Source: DAOUGC01 sp034429695
Lineage (GTDB): Bacteria; Chloroflexota; Anaerolineae; Anaerolineales; Anaerolineaceae
Length of the DNA: 64,000 bases
NCBI GenBank assembly: GCA_034429695.1
Contig: DAOUGC010000037.1
Span: forward strand, 5,325 to 69,324
Direction: 5' to 3'
This document shows, in pieces, positions 44,360-53,817 of this stretch; the stretch's first letter is position 1, and each line of letters begins with the position of its first letter. Under the pieces are notes generated by a model. The model was not told the DNA's origin. It saw only the letters and a program-made list of their open reading frames with translations, and made no database searches. The position numbers and the translations under genes were made by a program.

Positions 44360-47300
44360 ATGCCAACATCTGCCTGGTCATGGGACCCGATCCTGACCCT
44401 GGGCCGGCGTTTGCTGGAGCAAACCGAAGCCGCCGATCAGTGTGACCTGATCGCTGCGGCGGTTGCTGCATTGCTTGACTGCCAGTCCACGGTCTGGTTG
44501 TGCCGCCCGTTTTACCCGCTGCCGGGGCAACTCTCGCACCCCACCCTGCCTGGCGCACCCGCTTCAGAGATCGTCCATCAGACCTATGACACCCACACCA
44601 CCACCTGCCAGGACAGCTCCGGCAGGCTGTCTGCCTGTCAGGCAAGCGCAGAGGGTGTCGGCTCAACCGAGATGGCCATTCCCCTGCTGGCCGGGGACGC
44701 CCTGCTGGGCGTGGTTCATCTGCACCACCTACCCAAACCCATAACAGAAGAAGCGTTCGAGCAGCTTTCCAGCCTGACGGCCCACGCTGCCTTTGCCATG
44801 CAGGTCACCCGTCAGATCCTGTTGAAAAACTGGCGCAACGATCAACTCTCCCTGGTGCGTTCGGTATCAGCCAAACTCACCCGTTTGCTCGATCTCAACG
44901 AGATGTGCCGCGAAGTCACCCGTCTGATCCAGGAGACCTTCTCCTATTACTACGTGGCCATCTTCACCGTACCGCAGGCGCGCACCGAACTCAAATTCCG
45001 CGCCAGCGCATCAGCCTCGGCGCTTGGCCGCGCCAGGGTTCCCCGCATCCGCATTGGTGAAGGGCTGATTGGTACTGTGGCGCACACCGGCGAGGAGATA
45101 CTGGCGCCGGATGTGCATCTTGAGCCCAATTACCGTCATTTTGACGCCCTGCCCGAAACCTACTCTGAGTTTGCCCTGCCCCTTAAAGTGGAGTCGCACG
45201 TCATCGGCGTTCTGGATGTGCAATCCGATCTGCCGGACGATTTTCACGAGAATGACATTCTGGTCCTGCGCGCCCTGGCTGACACAATCAGCGTGGCCAT
45301 TGAAAATATTAATATTTACCATGACCTGCAGCGCCAGAATGAGCAAAAAGAGATCGTTTTTGACGTCTCCCACAAACTGGCATCCATTCTGGAACTCGAC
45401 CCCCTGCTGGATGAAATCGTCACCCTCATCCAGCGCCGGTTCAACTTTCCATTTGTCCACATTTTCACCGTACACCCCGGGCGGCGCACCATCATCTATC
45501 GCGCCGGAAGCGGTGCGCGCAGTCAGGCCATGCTCGACCGGATGATCTCTTATGATCTCGACTCCCGTATGGGCATCATCCCGTGGGTGGCGCGCAGCGG
45601 CAGGATCCGCGTACTCAACGATGTCACCCGCGACCCGTTATACGTTCCTTCTGATTTGCCGCCCGCCAACACCCGCTCTGAAATGGCCGTGCCGTTGATC
45701 TTTGGCAACGAGGTGCTGGGCGTGCTGGACATCCAGAGCAACCGCATTAACGCATTCAGCGCTGAGGATGAAAGCCTGTTTGAAGCCCTCGCCGCCAGCC
45801 TGGCGATCTCCATCCGCAACGCCAGTACCTATCGTTCTGAACGATGGCGGCGTCAGGTGGGCGATTCGCTGCGCGACGTGGCTTCCCTGCTGTCTGCCAA
45901 TATCGAACTCGATCAACTGCTTGACCGCATCCTGCACGAACTGGAACGCAACCTGCCCAGTGAAGCCTCTGCCATCTGGTTGCTGGACGATTCAGTCTCA
46001 GCAGACCAGCCCCATCTGCACCTGGCTGCCGTTCACGGCGTGGACCCAGAAAAAATGATGGCCGCCGTGGACCAGGCGTCGGTTGCGCGCAAATGGTTGG
46101 AATCAGCGCTCACCTTCACCCGGCCCGGCGTGCGCACTGAGAAGGACCCCATCGGTCCGTTGGGCATGGCGCTCGGATGCCCACCCACCTACTCATCCCT
46201 GGCGGCCCCGTTGATCGCGGGTGAAAAACCGCTGGGCATTCTAACCATGGCTCATTCCACCGCCGGACGTTACGGCTCTGAAGCCATGGATATCTGCGCC
46301 AACTTCGCCTCATATGCCGCAGTTGCCATTCAAAACTCGCGCCTGTACGCCGAAGCCCAGGCTCAGGCATGGATCTCCACCGTCATGCTGCAGGTGTCCG
46401 AATCATCCCAGACTTCTGACACCGTGGATGACCTGCTTGCCACCATGGTGCGCCTGACCCCCTTGCTGGTGGGGGTGCAAAAAAGCGCCGCTTTTCTATT
46501 TGATGAACCCACCCAGGTCTTCCGCCTGACCCATTCCTATGAAATGGATCTGCCTGCGGGCGCGTCTTCCTTGTTCAATGTGCAGGATAACCCCGCCTTC
46601 ATGCAATTGCTTGCCACCCAGGCTCCGGTCTTCATTCAGGATGTGAAAACAGAATTGAACCTGGAGGCTGCTGCGCTGGAAGACAGGCGCGGTACACTGG
46701 TGCTCATGCCGCTCATCTCGCGCGGGGCATTGCAGGGCGCGCTGCTGGTGGCCCACCTGCGCCTGAGCGAGGAAGGCCTGCAACAACCCTTTGATCAACA
46801 GACCCTGTCGATCCTGCAGGGCATCGCTCACCAGACGGCAGTGGCGTTTGAGAACCTGCGCCTGATCGAAGCCCGCCAGGAAGAGGGATACGTCACGGCG
46901 GTCATGCTGCAGGTGGCGCAGGCGGTTGCCAGCCAGAACAAGCTGGATGACATCCTTGACACCATCGTGCACCTTATGCCCATCCTGGTGGGCATTGATG
47001 CCTGCATGATCTATCTGTGGGACAACGCCCTGGATGAGTTTTATCCCGCCCAGGTCTATACCGGTTCCCATAGCGAGGAAGAACTGCTGATCAACCGTAC
47101 GTATTCCCCGGGTGAGTTTGAACTGCTCGACCGGGTGTTCGCCAACGATCTCAGCTTCTCACCGCTTGGCAATGCCAATTTGCCGCCCGAGGAATGGCCC
47201 GACCTGTTCTGCCTGACCCAGGAGGAGTTTGGCGCGGTTGCGCCGCATACCACCTCACCCTGGTTGATGGGTTTTCCGTTGACGGTGAAGGGCGAGATCT

Positions 47301-48181
47301 ACGGTGTGCTGCTGGCAAAGGAAACGCGCAACACAGCGGCATTCCGTGACCGGCGCATTGAGATCCTCACCGGCATCGCCCAGCAAATCGCCATGGCCAT
47401 ACAAAACGAGCATCTCAACACCGAAATGGTGGAACGTGAACGCATGGAGCGTGAGATTCAACTCGCCCGGGAAATCCAACAGACCTTCCTGCCTTCACGC
47501 CTGCCCGCCCCTTCCGGCTGGGAACTGGACGCCCGCTGGCAGACCGCCCGCACGGTGGGCGGCGACTTCTACGATATTTTTAAGATCGGCAAGCGCAAGC
47601 TGGGTCTGGTGATCGCAGATGTGTCAGACAAGGGCATGCCCGCCGCCCTGTACATGACCGTCACGCGCACATTGATCCGCGCCAGTGCGCACACCCTGCA
47701 CTCGCCGGCTGCCGTGCTGGAACGCATCAACAACCAGCTTGTGGCCGAATCTCACACCGGCATGTACGTCACCTGCATCTACGGCGTACTGGACCTGGAT
47801 ACCGGGATCTTTACCTACGCGAATGCCGGTCACAATTTACCTTTCACCTTCCACCATTCCAACGGCCAGGTCGTCCCGCTCGAAAAAGGCTCCATGGCTC
47901 TGGCAGTGATGGACGGCATCACCTATACTGACCACCACGTGGAAATGCAGCCGGGCGACCTGCTGTTGCTCTACACCGACGGCGTCACCGAGCACTTCTC
48001 GCCCGACGGCGAAGCCTTTGGCGATGACCGCCTCATTGATGTCATCCAGCAGTGCGCCCATAATGACAACTCCAGCGCCAATCACCTGCTGGACATGGTG
48101 AATAATGCCCTGACGATTTTCAGGGAAGGTGCGCCGCCTTCAGACGATGTCACCATGCTCGCCGTTCATCGCAAGGAATGA
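44360..48181 (+). CDS. Multi-GAF PP2C-type serine phosphatase (RsbU/RsbP-like)
   Basis: A 1273-residue signalling phosphatase. The first about 1050 residues hold about six successive GAF-like repeats, with recurrent motifs such as MAVPLIFGNEVLGVLDIQS and AAPLIAGEKPLGIL. A helical linker EREIQLAREIQQTFLPSRLP leads to the SpoIIE/PP2C domain: GGDFYDIFKI, VIADVSDKGMPAALYM, YANAGHNLP and LLYTDGVTEHF. It should dephosphorylate the RsbV-like protein in response to ligands of the GAF domains. Start: ATG 44360 follows GAGGAGG; ATG 44324 overlaps the kinase stop but lacks such a site. Unusually long for the family. Confidence 0.9.
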   Translation: MPTSAWSWDPILTLGRRLLEQTEAADQCDLIAAAVAALLDCQSTVWLCRPFYPLPGQLSHPTLPGAPASEIVHQTYDTHTTTCQDSSGRLSACQASAEGVGSTEMAIPLLAGDALLGVVHLHHLPKPITEEAFEQLSSLTAHAAFAMQVTRQILLKNWRNDQLSLVRSVSAKLTRLLDLNEMCREVTRLIQETFSYYYVAIFTVPQARTELKFRASASASALGRARVPRIRIGEGLIGTVAHTGEEILAPDVHLEPNYRHFDALPETYSEFALPLKVESHVIGVLDVQSDLPDDFHENDILVLRALADTISVAIENINIYHDLQRQNEQKEIVFDVSHKLASILELDPLLDEIVTLIQRRFNFPFVHIFTVHPGRRTIIYRAGSGARSQAMLDRMISYDLDSRMGIIPWVARSGRIRVLNDVTRDPLYVPSDLPPANTRSEMAVPLIFGNEVLGVLDIQSNRINAFSAEDESLFEALAASLAISIRNASTYRSERWRRQVGDSLRDVASLLSANIELDQLLDRILHELERNLPSEASAIWLLDDSVSADQPHLHLAAVHGVDPEKMMAAVDQASVARKWLESALTFTRPGVRTEKDPIGPLGMALGCPPTYSSLAAPLIAGEKPLGILTMAHSTAGRYGSEAMDICANFASYAAVAIQNSRLYAEAQAQAWISTVMLQVSESSQTSDTVDDLLATMVRLTPLLVGVQKSAAFLFDEPTQVFRLTHSYEMDLPAGASSLFNVQDNPAFMQLLATQAPVFIQDVKTELNLEAAALEDRRGTLVLMPLISRGALQGALLVAHLRLSEEGLQQPFDQQTLSILQGIAHQTAVAFENLRLIEARQEEGYVTAVMLQVAQAVASQNKLDDILDTIVHLMPILVGIDACMIYLWDNALDEFYPAQVYTGSHSEEELLINRTYSPGEFELLDRVFANDLSFSPLGNANLPPEEWPDLFCLTQEEFGAVAPHTTSPWLMGFPLTVKGEIYGVLLAKETRNTAAFRDRRIEILTGIAQQIAMAIQNEHLNTEMVERERMEREIQLAREIQQTFLPSRLPAPSGWELDARWQTARTVGGDFYDIFKIGKRKLGLVIADVSDKGMPAALYMTVTRTLIRASAHTLHSPAAVLERINNQLVAESHTGMYVTCIYGVLDLDTGIFTYANAGHNLPFTFHHSNGQVVPLEKGSMALAVMDGITYTDHHVEMQPGDLLLLYTDGVTEHFSPDGEAFGDDRLIDVIQQCAHNDNSSANHLLDMVNNALTIFREGAPPSDDVTMLAVHRKE

Positions 48182-48215
48182 CAACCTGTTGATTTAACAA
48201 TTTACCGGAGGATCG

Positions 48216-48746
48216 ATGAACCCCAGAAGATTGATCATCCTGGGAATTACCGCCATCTTAATCCTATCCTGCAACATGCCGGCTGCCCTGCCCACCATCA
48301 CACCCATTCCATCACCCACCGCCACGCTTGCAGGCCCCCTGCCCCCCCCCACTGAAGATCCTTTCCCATCCGTCATCATGGATGGGGATGAAGTCTTTGG
48401 AGCCGATTCAAACTGGCTGTTCGCCTCGGGCGAAGTCAGCGGGTACTGGATGCCATCCGAGGGCGACACGCGCGCGTTTGAGGTTGCCCTGGCGCCTTAC
48501 CTGATCTTTAACATGCCCTCCCTGGCAGAACGCCTGGTCACCGAGGATTATCATGCCCAATATGTGGGTGTGATCATTCAAGAAACGCCCCTCATTTTCG
48601 GAAACTACTTCTGTCACATCATCCCCCAGGTGGACTGGCAGCAGGAGTTCTACATCATCGCCGACGGCGGCGCCTGTTTCTTTAACATTTTGTACGACCC
48701 CGCCACCGGCAGCTTTTTACGCTTGCAGGTGAATGGTGAATCATAA
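48216..48746 (+). CDS. Lipoprotein of unknown function
   Basis: A 176-residue protein with a lipobox-type signal (ILILSC) followed by a Pro/Thr-rich stalk of about 25 residues (PTITPIPSPTATLAGP) and a compact domain with two Cys residues (FCHII and ACFFN) that could pair. Start follows CCGGAGGATCG. It overlaps the HAD gene by 14 bases. I do not recognise the domain. The Pro/Thr stalk resembles that of other lipoproteins in this genome type. Confidence 0.75.
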   Translation: MNPRRLIILGITAILILSCNMPAALPTITPIPSPTATLAGPLPPPTEDPFPSVIMDGDEVFGADSNWLFASGEVSGYWMPSEGDTRAFEVALAPYLIFNMPSLAERLVTEDYHAQYVGVIIQETPLIFGNYFCHIIPQVDWQQEFYIIADGGACFFNILYDPATGSFLRLQVNGES

Positions 48747-49422
48747 TATTTATCCACAACATCAAAATCACTGCGCCATCTTGTGGGATCTGGACGGCAC
48801 GCTGATGGACACTGGTGAGCTGCATTACCAGTCCTGGGCAGCCGTGCTGCGCAAACTCGGCATTGACTTCACCCGCGAACGCTTTTTCACTGGTTTTGGC
48901 AGCAACAATACTGCCGTACTCACCGACCTGTTTGGACCGGTAACCCCAGAATTTGTCCAGCAGGTGGGCGGCGATAAGGAACAGTGGTTTCGTGACAATA
49001 TAGTGGGCAATGTGCGCCTGTTGCCCGGTGTAACGGACTGGCTGACACGCTTCAGGGATTGGGGCTGGGCGCAAGCCATTGTGTCTTCTGCCCCCATGGC
49101 AAACGTTGACGCCCTGGTGGATGCACTGCAAATTCGCGAATATTTTGACCTGCTGGTATCCGCCGCCAAGCTGCCATCCAAACCCGATCCGGCGGGTTTT
49201 CTTCAGGCATCATCGGTATTGCAAATCCCCCCACAAGCCTGTCTGGTGGTGGAAGATTCACCGGTTGGCGTGCAGGGGGCAGCCAATGCCGGCATGGCAT
49301 CCATTGCCGTGCAGACCCACCATTCTGCCGGGGCTCTGGCTGGCGCCAGCCTGATCCTGCCTGATCTGAGCCACCTTGAACCGGAAATGGTATTCGATTT
49401 GCTGCATATTTCTCATGAATAA
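48733..49422 (+). CDS. HAD-superfamily sugar phosphatase/phosphoglucomutase-like
   Basis: A 229-residue HAD hydrolase, subfamily I (beta-phosphoglucomutase, Gph type). Motif I ILWDLDGTLMDTG with nucleophile Asp and acid/base Asp, motif II VSSAP, motif III Lys in SKPDPAGF and motif IV VVEDSPVG. The four-helix cap lies between motif I and II. Substrate unknown: a sugar phosphate or other phosphomonoester. It overlaps the preceding lipoprotein gene and is followed by the HIT gene 15 bases later. Confidence 0.9.
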   Translation: MVNHNIYPQHQNHCAILWDLDGTLMDTGELHYQSWAAVLRKLGIDFTRERFFTGFGSNNTAVLTDLFGPVTPEFVQQVGGDKEQWFRDNIVGNVRLLPGVTDWLTRFRDWGWAQAIVSSAPMANVDALVDALQIREYFDLLVSAAKLPSKPDPAGFLQASSVLQIPPQACLVVEDSPVGVQGAANAGMASIAVQTHHSAGALAGASLILPDLSHLEPEMVFDLLHISHE

Positions 49423-49437
49423 CCAGGGAGGATGACC

Positions 49438-49875
49438 GTGCCCCCATCATTAATCGAAGGCGCCCGCGCCGGGCAGGAACCAACCACCATCCTGCGCCTG
49501 CCGTCGGGCTGGGTGTTTCTCCATGCGCAACAATTTCTGCGCGGATATTGCCTGTTGTGCGCCGACCCGCCGCTGCCTTCGATCAACGATTGCGATCCTG
49601 CCACGCGGGCGCAATTTCTGGCAGACATGGTTACCGTGGGCGACGCACTGCTAGAAGTGACGCATGCCTGCCGCATCAACTACTTTATCGCAGGCAACTT
49701 CAACCCGGTGCTGCACGCCCACATTGTCCCCCGTTATTTGACTGAGCCGGACCTGTATCGCAAAGGGCCGCCCTGGTCCTATCCGCAGGAAACCATGGAC
49801 TCCATTGATTTTGACCCGCACCGCGACGCTGATTTGATGAACAGCATCCGGAAGGCAATTCAGAGCCGCCTATAA
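49438..49875 (+). CDS. HIT-like protein
   Basis: A 145-residue histidine-triad-like protein. The C-terminal LHAHIVPRYL matches H-x-H-x-x-P, a short version of the H-x-H-x-H triad, and WVFLHAQQFLRGYCLLCADPP resembles the substrate strand. HIT enzymes hydrolyse or transfer nucleotides. The start is set by the ribosome binding site: GGGAGG at 49426-49431 stands 6 bases before GTG 49438, while ATG 49432 touches it. It may be cotranscribed with the HAD gene. Confidence 0.75.
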   Translation: MPPSLIEGARAGQEPTTILRLPSGWVFLHAQQFLRGYCLLCADPPLPSINDCDPATRAQFLADMVTVGDALLEVTHACRINYFIAGNFNPVLHAHIVPRYLTEPDLYRKGPPWSYPQETMDSIDFDPHRDADLMNSIRKAIQSRL

Positions 49876-49904
49876 CCCCCGCTGCGCCAGGTCATTTTTT
49901 CGAG

Positions 49905-50666
49905 TTACTTCCTTCGGTGCTTAATCCGCTCCAGTTCACGCCGTACTGCTTCGGTGGCAGCCAGTACGGTGCTCTCGTCGGCCATGTAACGGCTGCCGGT
50001 CACTCTGCCGGTTCCATCAAACTCATACACCAGTGGGATGCCGGTGGGAATGTTGAGATCCATGATCTCATGCTCATCCAGCCCGTCCAGTTCTTTGACC
50101 AGCGCACGCAGGCTGTTGCCGTGCGCCGAGATCAGCACCTCTTCACCATTCATCACGCGCGGCAGAATCGCCTCACGCCAGCAAGCCAGCACGCGTTCAC
50201 CGGTATCCTGCAGTGACTCCCCTACGGGCAGATGTTGAGGATCAATGCCAGCGTACCGCCGGTCAAAACGCGGGTGGTCCGGATCGTCCCAACCCATCAA
50301 AGGCGGCCGCACCTTATAGGATCGCCGCCATGCATACACCTGCTGCCCACCCAGATGGTCAGCGGTTTCAGTTTTGTTCAACCCCTGCAAGGCACCGTAA
50401 TGGCGTTCGTTCAAACGCCAGTCATTGATCACCGGCACCCATTCCTGTTTCATCTCCCCCAGCACCAGCCATGTGGTGCGAATGGCCCTGACCAGCATGG
50501 AGGTGAAGACGCAGTCCAGTTGGAAGCCGGCCTCCAGCAGTTGCCTGCCCGAGCGCATGGCTTCAAATACGCCCTGTTCGGTAAGACCAACATCCGTCCA
50601 ACCGGTAAAGCGGTTTTCCGAGTTCCATTCGCTTTGCCCGTGCCTGAGCAACACCACCCTGCGCAT
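49905..50666 (-). CDS. gpmA: 2,3-bisphosphoglycerate-dependent phosphoglycerate mutase
   Basis: A 253-residue glycolytic enzyme interconverting 3- and 2-phosphoglycerate. The catalytic His lies in VLLRHGQSEWNSENRFTGWTDVGLT, with RLNERHYGALQGLNK and the second His in LISAHGNSLRALVK. ATG 50666 follows GGAGGGTAT. A TATAAT (minus strand, 50693-50698) lies about 27 bases upstream. It converges on the HIT gene. Confidence 0.96.
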   Translation of the reverse strand: MRRVVLLRHGQSEWNSENRFTGWTDVGLTEQGVFEAMRSGRQLLEAGFQLDCVFTSMLVRAIRTTWLVLGEMKQEWVPVINDWRLNERHYGALQGLNKTETADHLGGQQVYAWRRSYKVRPPLMGWDDPDHPRFDRRYAGIDPQHLPVGESLQDTGERVLACWREAILPRVMNGEEVLISAHGNSLRALVKELDGLDEHEIMDLNIPTGIPLVYEFDGTGRVTGSRYMADESTVLAATEAVRRELERIKHRRK

Positions 50667-50808
50667 ATACCCTCCATTAGCAGTCTTCACTTATTATAGT
50701 GTCTGCGCCGCTCCAAAATGATGAATAAATTCCCGATTTCCCTCTTGCGCCAATAGAACATTAGTGCTAATATGGTCATAACGCAATCCTGTTGGGAGGG
50801 AAAACCAC

Positions 50809-51159
50809 ATGAAACGAATGATTGCCTATTGCGGGTTGGTTTGCAGCGCCTGTGATGGTTACCTGGCAACCCAGGCAAACGACACCGAATGGCTGGAACG
50901 CCTGGCCGCCCATGCGCGTTCGGCTTACAACGCCCCCGAAACCACCATCAACGACGTCATGTGCGACGGCTGCAAGGCGGAGAGCACGCGCCTGTGTGCT
51001 TACTGCGCCCAGTGCGGTATACGTGCCTGCGCTTCGGCGCGCAGTGTGGAAACCTGCGCCGATTGTGACGAATACGAAACCTGCGCCCAACTCAATGAGT
51101 TTGTCCAGATGGTGCCGGATGCACGCGCCACGCTGGATTCGCTACGCTTTGCCAGATAA
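50809..51159 (+). CDS. DUF3795 cysteine-rich protein 1
   Basis: A 116-residue DUF3795-type protein: MIAYCGLVCSACDGYLAT start, then MCDGCKAESTRLCAYCAQCGIRACAS and CADCDEYETCAQL. About fourteen cysteines in pairs suggest bound metal (zinc or an iron-sulphur cluster). The start follows GGGAGGGAAAACC. It is followed 14 bases later by a paralogue. Role unknown; such proteins are common in anaerobes. Confidence 0.85.
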   Translation: MKRMIAYCGLVCSACDGYLATQANDTEWLERLAAHARSAYNAPETTINDVMCDGCKAESTRLCAYCAQCGIRACASARSVETCADCDEYETCAQLNEFVQMVPDARATLDSLRFAR

Positions 51160-51173
51160 ATTCCGGAGGGAAC

Positions 51174-51515
51174 ATGGAAAAAATGATTGCATACTGCGGT
51201 ATAGACTGTGCCGGCTGTGAAGCCCGCCAGGCGACGGAAGCCAACGACCGTGCATGGCAGGAACGCGTGCTCGCCAAATGGCAGATCGAATACAATGCGC
51301 CGAACATGACCATTGAGTTCATCCCATGCGAAGGCTGCCACACCACCAGCGGCTGCCTGGGCGGGCACTGCAAGGAATGTGACATCCGCGCCTGCGGCAT
51401 CAGCCACAACGTATCCACCTGCGCTGAGTGCGCTGAATTTGAAAACTGCGAGCGTATTCAGGGCTTCATCGCCATGGTTCCGCCCGCTGCAGAAAACCTG
51501 CGCGCCCTGCGATAA
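51174..51515 (+). CDS. DUF3795 cysteine-rich protein 2 (tandem paralogue)
   Basis: A 113-residue homologue of the preceding gene: MIAYCGIDCAGCEARQATEAND, EGCHTTSGCLGGHCKECDIRACG and CAECAEFENCERIQGFIAMVPPAAENL. The cysteine spacing is kept between both paralogues while the middle region differs. It starts after GGAGGGAAC, 14 bases after the first. A tandem duplication is likely. Confidence 0.85.
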   Translation: MEKMIAYCGIDCAGCEARQATEANDRAWQERVLAKWQIEYNAPNMTIEFIPCEGCHTTSGCLGGHCKECDIRACGISHNVSTCAECAEFENCERIQGFIAMVPPAAENLRALR

Positions 51516-51594
51516 TTTCAAAAGGCAGTGCGGGATATAATGGGAGAGGGCATTACGTTTTCCATCGTTATGCCAAACGAAAGCCGGGGATATT

Positions 51595-51948
51595 ATGAAA
51601 ACCACCCTCTCCCTTATCTTTCACAATCCCCTCAAGCTGGCGGCATTTCATCTCGCCTGTCTGGCGCTGTTCACAGCGACAATTTACCTCCTTTTTGACT
51701 TTTACCTCACCCGCGCCATCCTCACCCAACTGGTGATCTTTCCTTTGTTGGCGCTTGCCCAGGGCATCACTGCAATGCTTGGCAACCAGGCCTGGTACTT
51801 TCCGCCCCTGCTTGCCATTGTGCTATTTTCCACTGTCATACTGATGACCTCAGGTACGGCAGTGTTGATCAACGCACCGGTTTATGCCCTGATTTCCTTC
51901 ATTGCTTATGCCATCAGCCGGTTCCTGCGCCGCAGGGTATCACCCTAG
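51595..51948 (+). CDS. Small membrane protein
   Basis: A 117-residue integral membrane protein with about three hydrophobic helices and no recognised motif. Starts at ATG 51595 with GGGGA a few bases upstream. It lies between the DUF3795 pair and the glycosylase gene, 9 bases before the latter. Function unknown. Confidence 0.6.
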   Translation: MKTTLSLIFHNPLKLAAFHLACLALFTATIYLLFDFYLTRAILTQLVIFPLLALAQGITAMLGNQAWYFPPLLAIVLFSTVILMTSGTAVLINAPVYALISFIAYAISRFLRRRVSP

Positions 51949-51957
51949 GAGTGTTCC

Positions 51958-52767
51958 ATGCCCGAATTACCCGAGATCACCTGCCGCGCCCGCGAGATGC
52001 AGGCCGCCCTGGTGGGAAAGACCATCACCAACATTGAAGTTTTGCAGCCCAAATGCCTGAATATTCCCGTTGAAGCGTTCACTGCAGCGTTGACCGGCGC
52101 CACACTGGAACAGGTCACCAATCGTGGAAAATGGATCTTCGTCCAAACCACCGGCGGGTATCTATTGATCTCCCTTGGCATGGGTGGCGAAATTCTGCTG
52201 GTAACCCGCCAGACCCTGCCGGAAAAATATCGCCTGGTGTTTGATTTCGCCACAGGCGACTGCCTGGCGCTTAATTTCTGGTGGTTCGGTTATGCCCATT
52301 ACGCCCCTTCTGACGGGTTGAAGACCCATGAAATGACCGCACGTCTGGGGCCAAACGCGCTTGACCTGAGCCTTGAACAGCTTGCCCTTTTACTCAGGGG
52401 TCAGCGCGGGCGCATCAAAGCCTTCCTACTGGATCAGTCAAAAATCGCCGGTATCGGCAACGCCTACATTCATGACATCCTGTTCTTCGCCGGTTTGCAC
52501 CCCAACCGTCTGGTCTCATCACTCACCCCCGCTGAAATTGCTGCCCTGCACAAAGCCATTGACTCCGGCCTGCGCCCCAGCCTGGACAAAGGCGGAGCCT
52601 TTTACGAACAAACCCTGCACGGCGGCAAGGGCGGTTTCATGTCGGACGATGTCGTCATTGGCTACCGTGAAAATACGCCATGCCCTGCCTGCGGCACGCC
52701 GATCACCAAAATTCGCACGGGCAGTACCAGCAGTTTTATCTGCCCCACCTGTCAACCGGAACGGTAA
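51958..52767 (+). CDS. Fpg/Nei-type DNA glycosylase homologue
   Basis: A 269-residue member of the formamidopyrimidine-DNA glycosylase family. N-terminal PELPE (catalytic Pro2 and Glu3), NRGKWIF (conserved Lys), GIGNAYIHDILF and a C-terminal zinc finger CPAC/CPTC. Aligning the finger with E. coli Fpg without gaps, the damage-contacting Arg258 is Thr here. It may therefore have altered substrate range or be inactive on 8-oxoguanine. The start follows AGGAGTGTTCC. It precedes the next gene by 3 bases. Confidence 0.82.
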   Translation: MPELPEITCRAREMQAALVGKTITNIEVLQPKCLNIPVEAFTAALTGATLEQVTNRGKWIFVQTTGGYLLISLGMGGEILLVTRQTLPEKYRLVFDFATGDCLALNFWWFGYAHYAPSDGLKTHEMTARLGPNALDLSLEQLALLLRGQRGRIKAFLLDQSKIAGIGNAYIHDILFFAGLHPNRLVSSLTPAEIAALHKAIDSGLRPSLDKGGAFYEQTLHGGKGGFMSDDVVIGYRENTPCPACGTPITKIRTGSTSSFICPTCQPER

Positions 52768-52770
52768 AAC

Positions 52771-53742
52771 ATGACCCACTCTCACCCCCTCTCAACCCTC
52801 GAAGGTTTATCACTGGGCACCGCTCAGGCCGAAGTGGTCCAATGGCAGGGCAAAACCGCCCTGCTGTTGAACGGTTTGGTCTGGCTTCCCGATTGGACCG
52901 CCGCTTCAGCCCGCATGGAAGTATCCTTTGCCGCTGAAGGTCCTTGTTATCCCGGGCTGGTATTTCACATGGGCGACCCCACCACATACGAACTGGTGTA
53001 TGTTCAACCCCACACCAGCGGCAAGTGGGATGCCATGCAGTATGACCCGGTCTTTAACGACTCAAACACGTGGCAGCTTTATCATGGTGAGGGTTACCAG
53101 AAAGCCGCCCAGGTTCCCACCGGTCAATGGATGAAGATGGTACTTGAATTTAATGAACAATCCGCACGGGTGACCGTGGATGGACAGGAACCGCTTTTCG
53201 TTCCGCACCTTGCCGGGGCCGGTTTCAGCGGCGGGCCGGTTGGTTTGTGGACTTATCTGCCAGCTTACTTTTGTGATCTGTCGATATCTGAGTTGAGCGA
53301 GCCGCTGCCGGAACCCCCACCCCTGCCAGCCCTGCCCCCGGATATGATCAGGGAATGGTCTGCCTGGGGTTATCCCCTGGAATGTGAGCCACAGGGTTTC
53401 CTTAACCTCAATCGCCACTTTTCCCCAGGGTTAAAAACCGTGGTGCTCACCCGCCAGTTTGAAACCACCGCACCAGACGTGGTGCATTTGAAGTTCGGTT
53501 TCAGCGACAGCCTCAACCTGCAACTGGACGGCAGAAGCGTTTACCGCGGACGCACGCGGTGGAAACCCCTGCCCGCCTGGCGCAGCCGTGGGTATGTCCA
53601 TCATGATTATTCGCATGTTGATCTCCCTGTGGAAGCAGGTGTGCACACCCTCACCGCCCGCGTTTCAGTCAGCGAATATTTTGGCTGGGGGATCATCATG
53701 TCCTTCAACGCAGCTTGTTCCCATCTGCTGCCCTTATCCTGA
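52771..53742 (+). CDS. Conserved protein with LamG-like N-terminal domain
   Basis: A 323-residue soluble protein. The first 190 residues are strand-rich and resemble the concanavalin-like/DUF1080 sugar-binding fold (GLVFHMGDPTTYELVYVQPH, NTWQLYHGEGYQKAAQVPTGQWMKMVLEF, ARVTVDGQEP, GGPVGLWTYLPAYFCDLSISE). A Pro-rich linker then leads to a second beta-rich region (LKFGFSDSLNLQLDGRSVYRG and ALTARVSVSEYFG). No signal peptide is seen. No function is known; binding of a carbohydrate or protein is possible. Confidence 0.65.
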   Translation: MTHSHPLSTLEGLSLGTAQAEVVQWQGKTALLLNGLVWLPDWTAASARMEVSFAAEGPCYPGLVFHMGDPTTYELVYVQPHTSGKWDAMQYDPVFNDSNTWQLYHGEGYQKAAQVPTGQWMKMVLEFNEQSARVTVDGQEPLFVPHLAGAGFSGGPVGLWTYLPAYFCDLSISELSEPLPEPPPLPALPPDMIREWSAWGYPLECEPQGFLNLNRHFSPGLKTVVLTRQFETTAPDVVHLKFGFSDSLNLQLDGRSVYRGRTRWKPLPAWRSRGYVHHDYSHVDLPVEAGVHTLTARVSVSEYFGWGIIMSFNAACSHLLPLS

Positions 53743-53817
53743 ACCGGACCATCCTTTTTGTCCACATTAGAAGTGGATGAGAAAATACAAAAACGCCCTT
53801 TTTATAAGAAGAGATGA

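Noticed and set aside
50760..50771. Palindrome ATTAG-TG-CTAAT near the DUF3795 promoter
   Set aside because: Only five-base arms and no second copy near another promoter; it could be chance.
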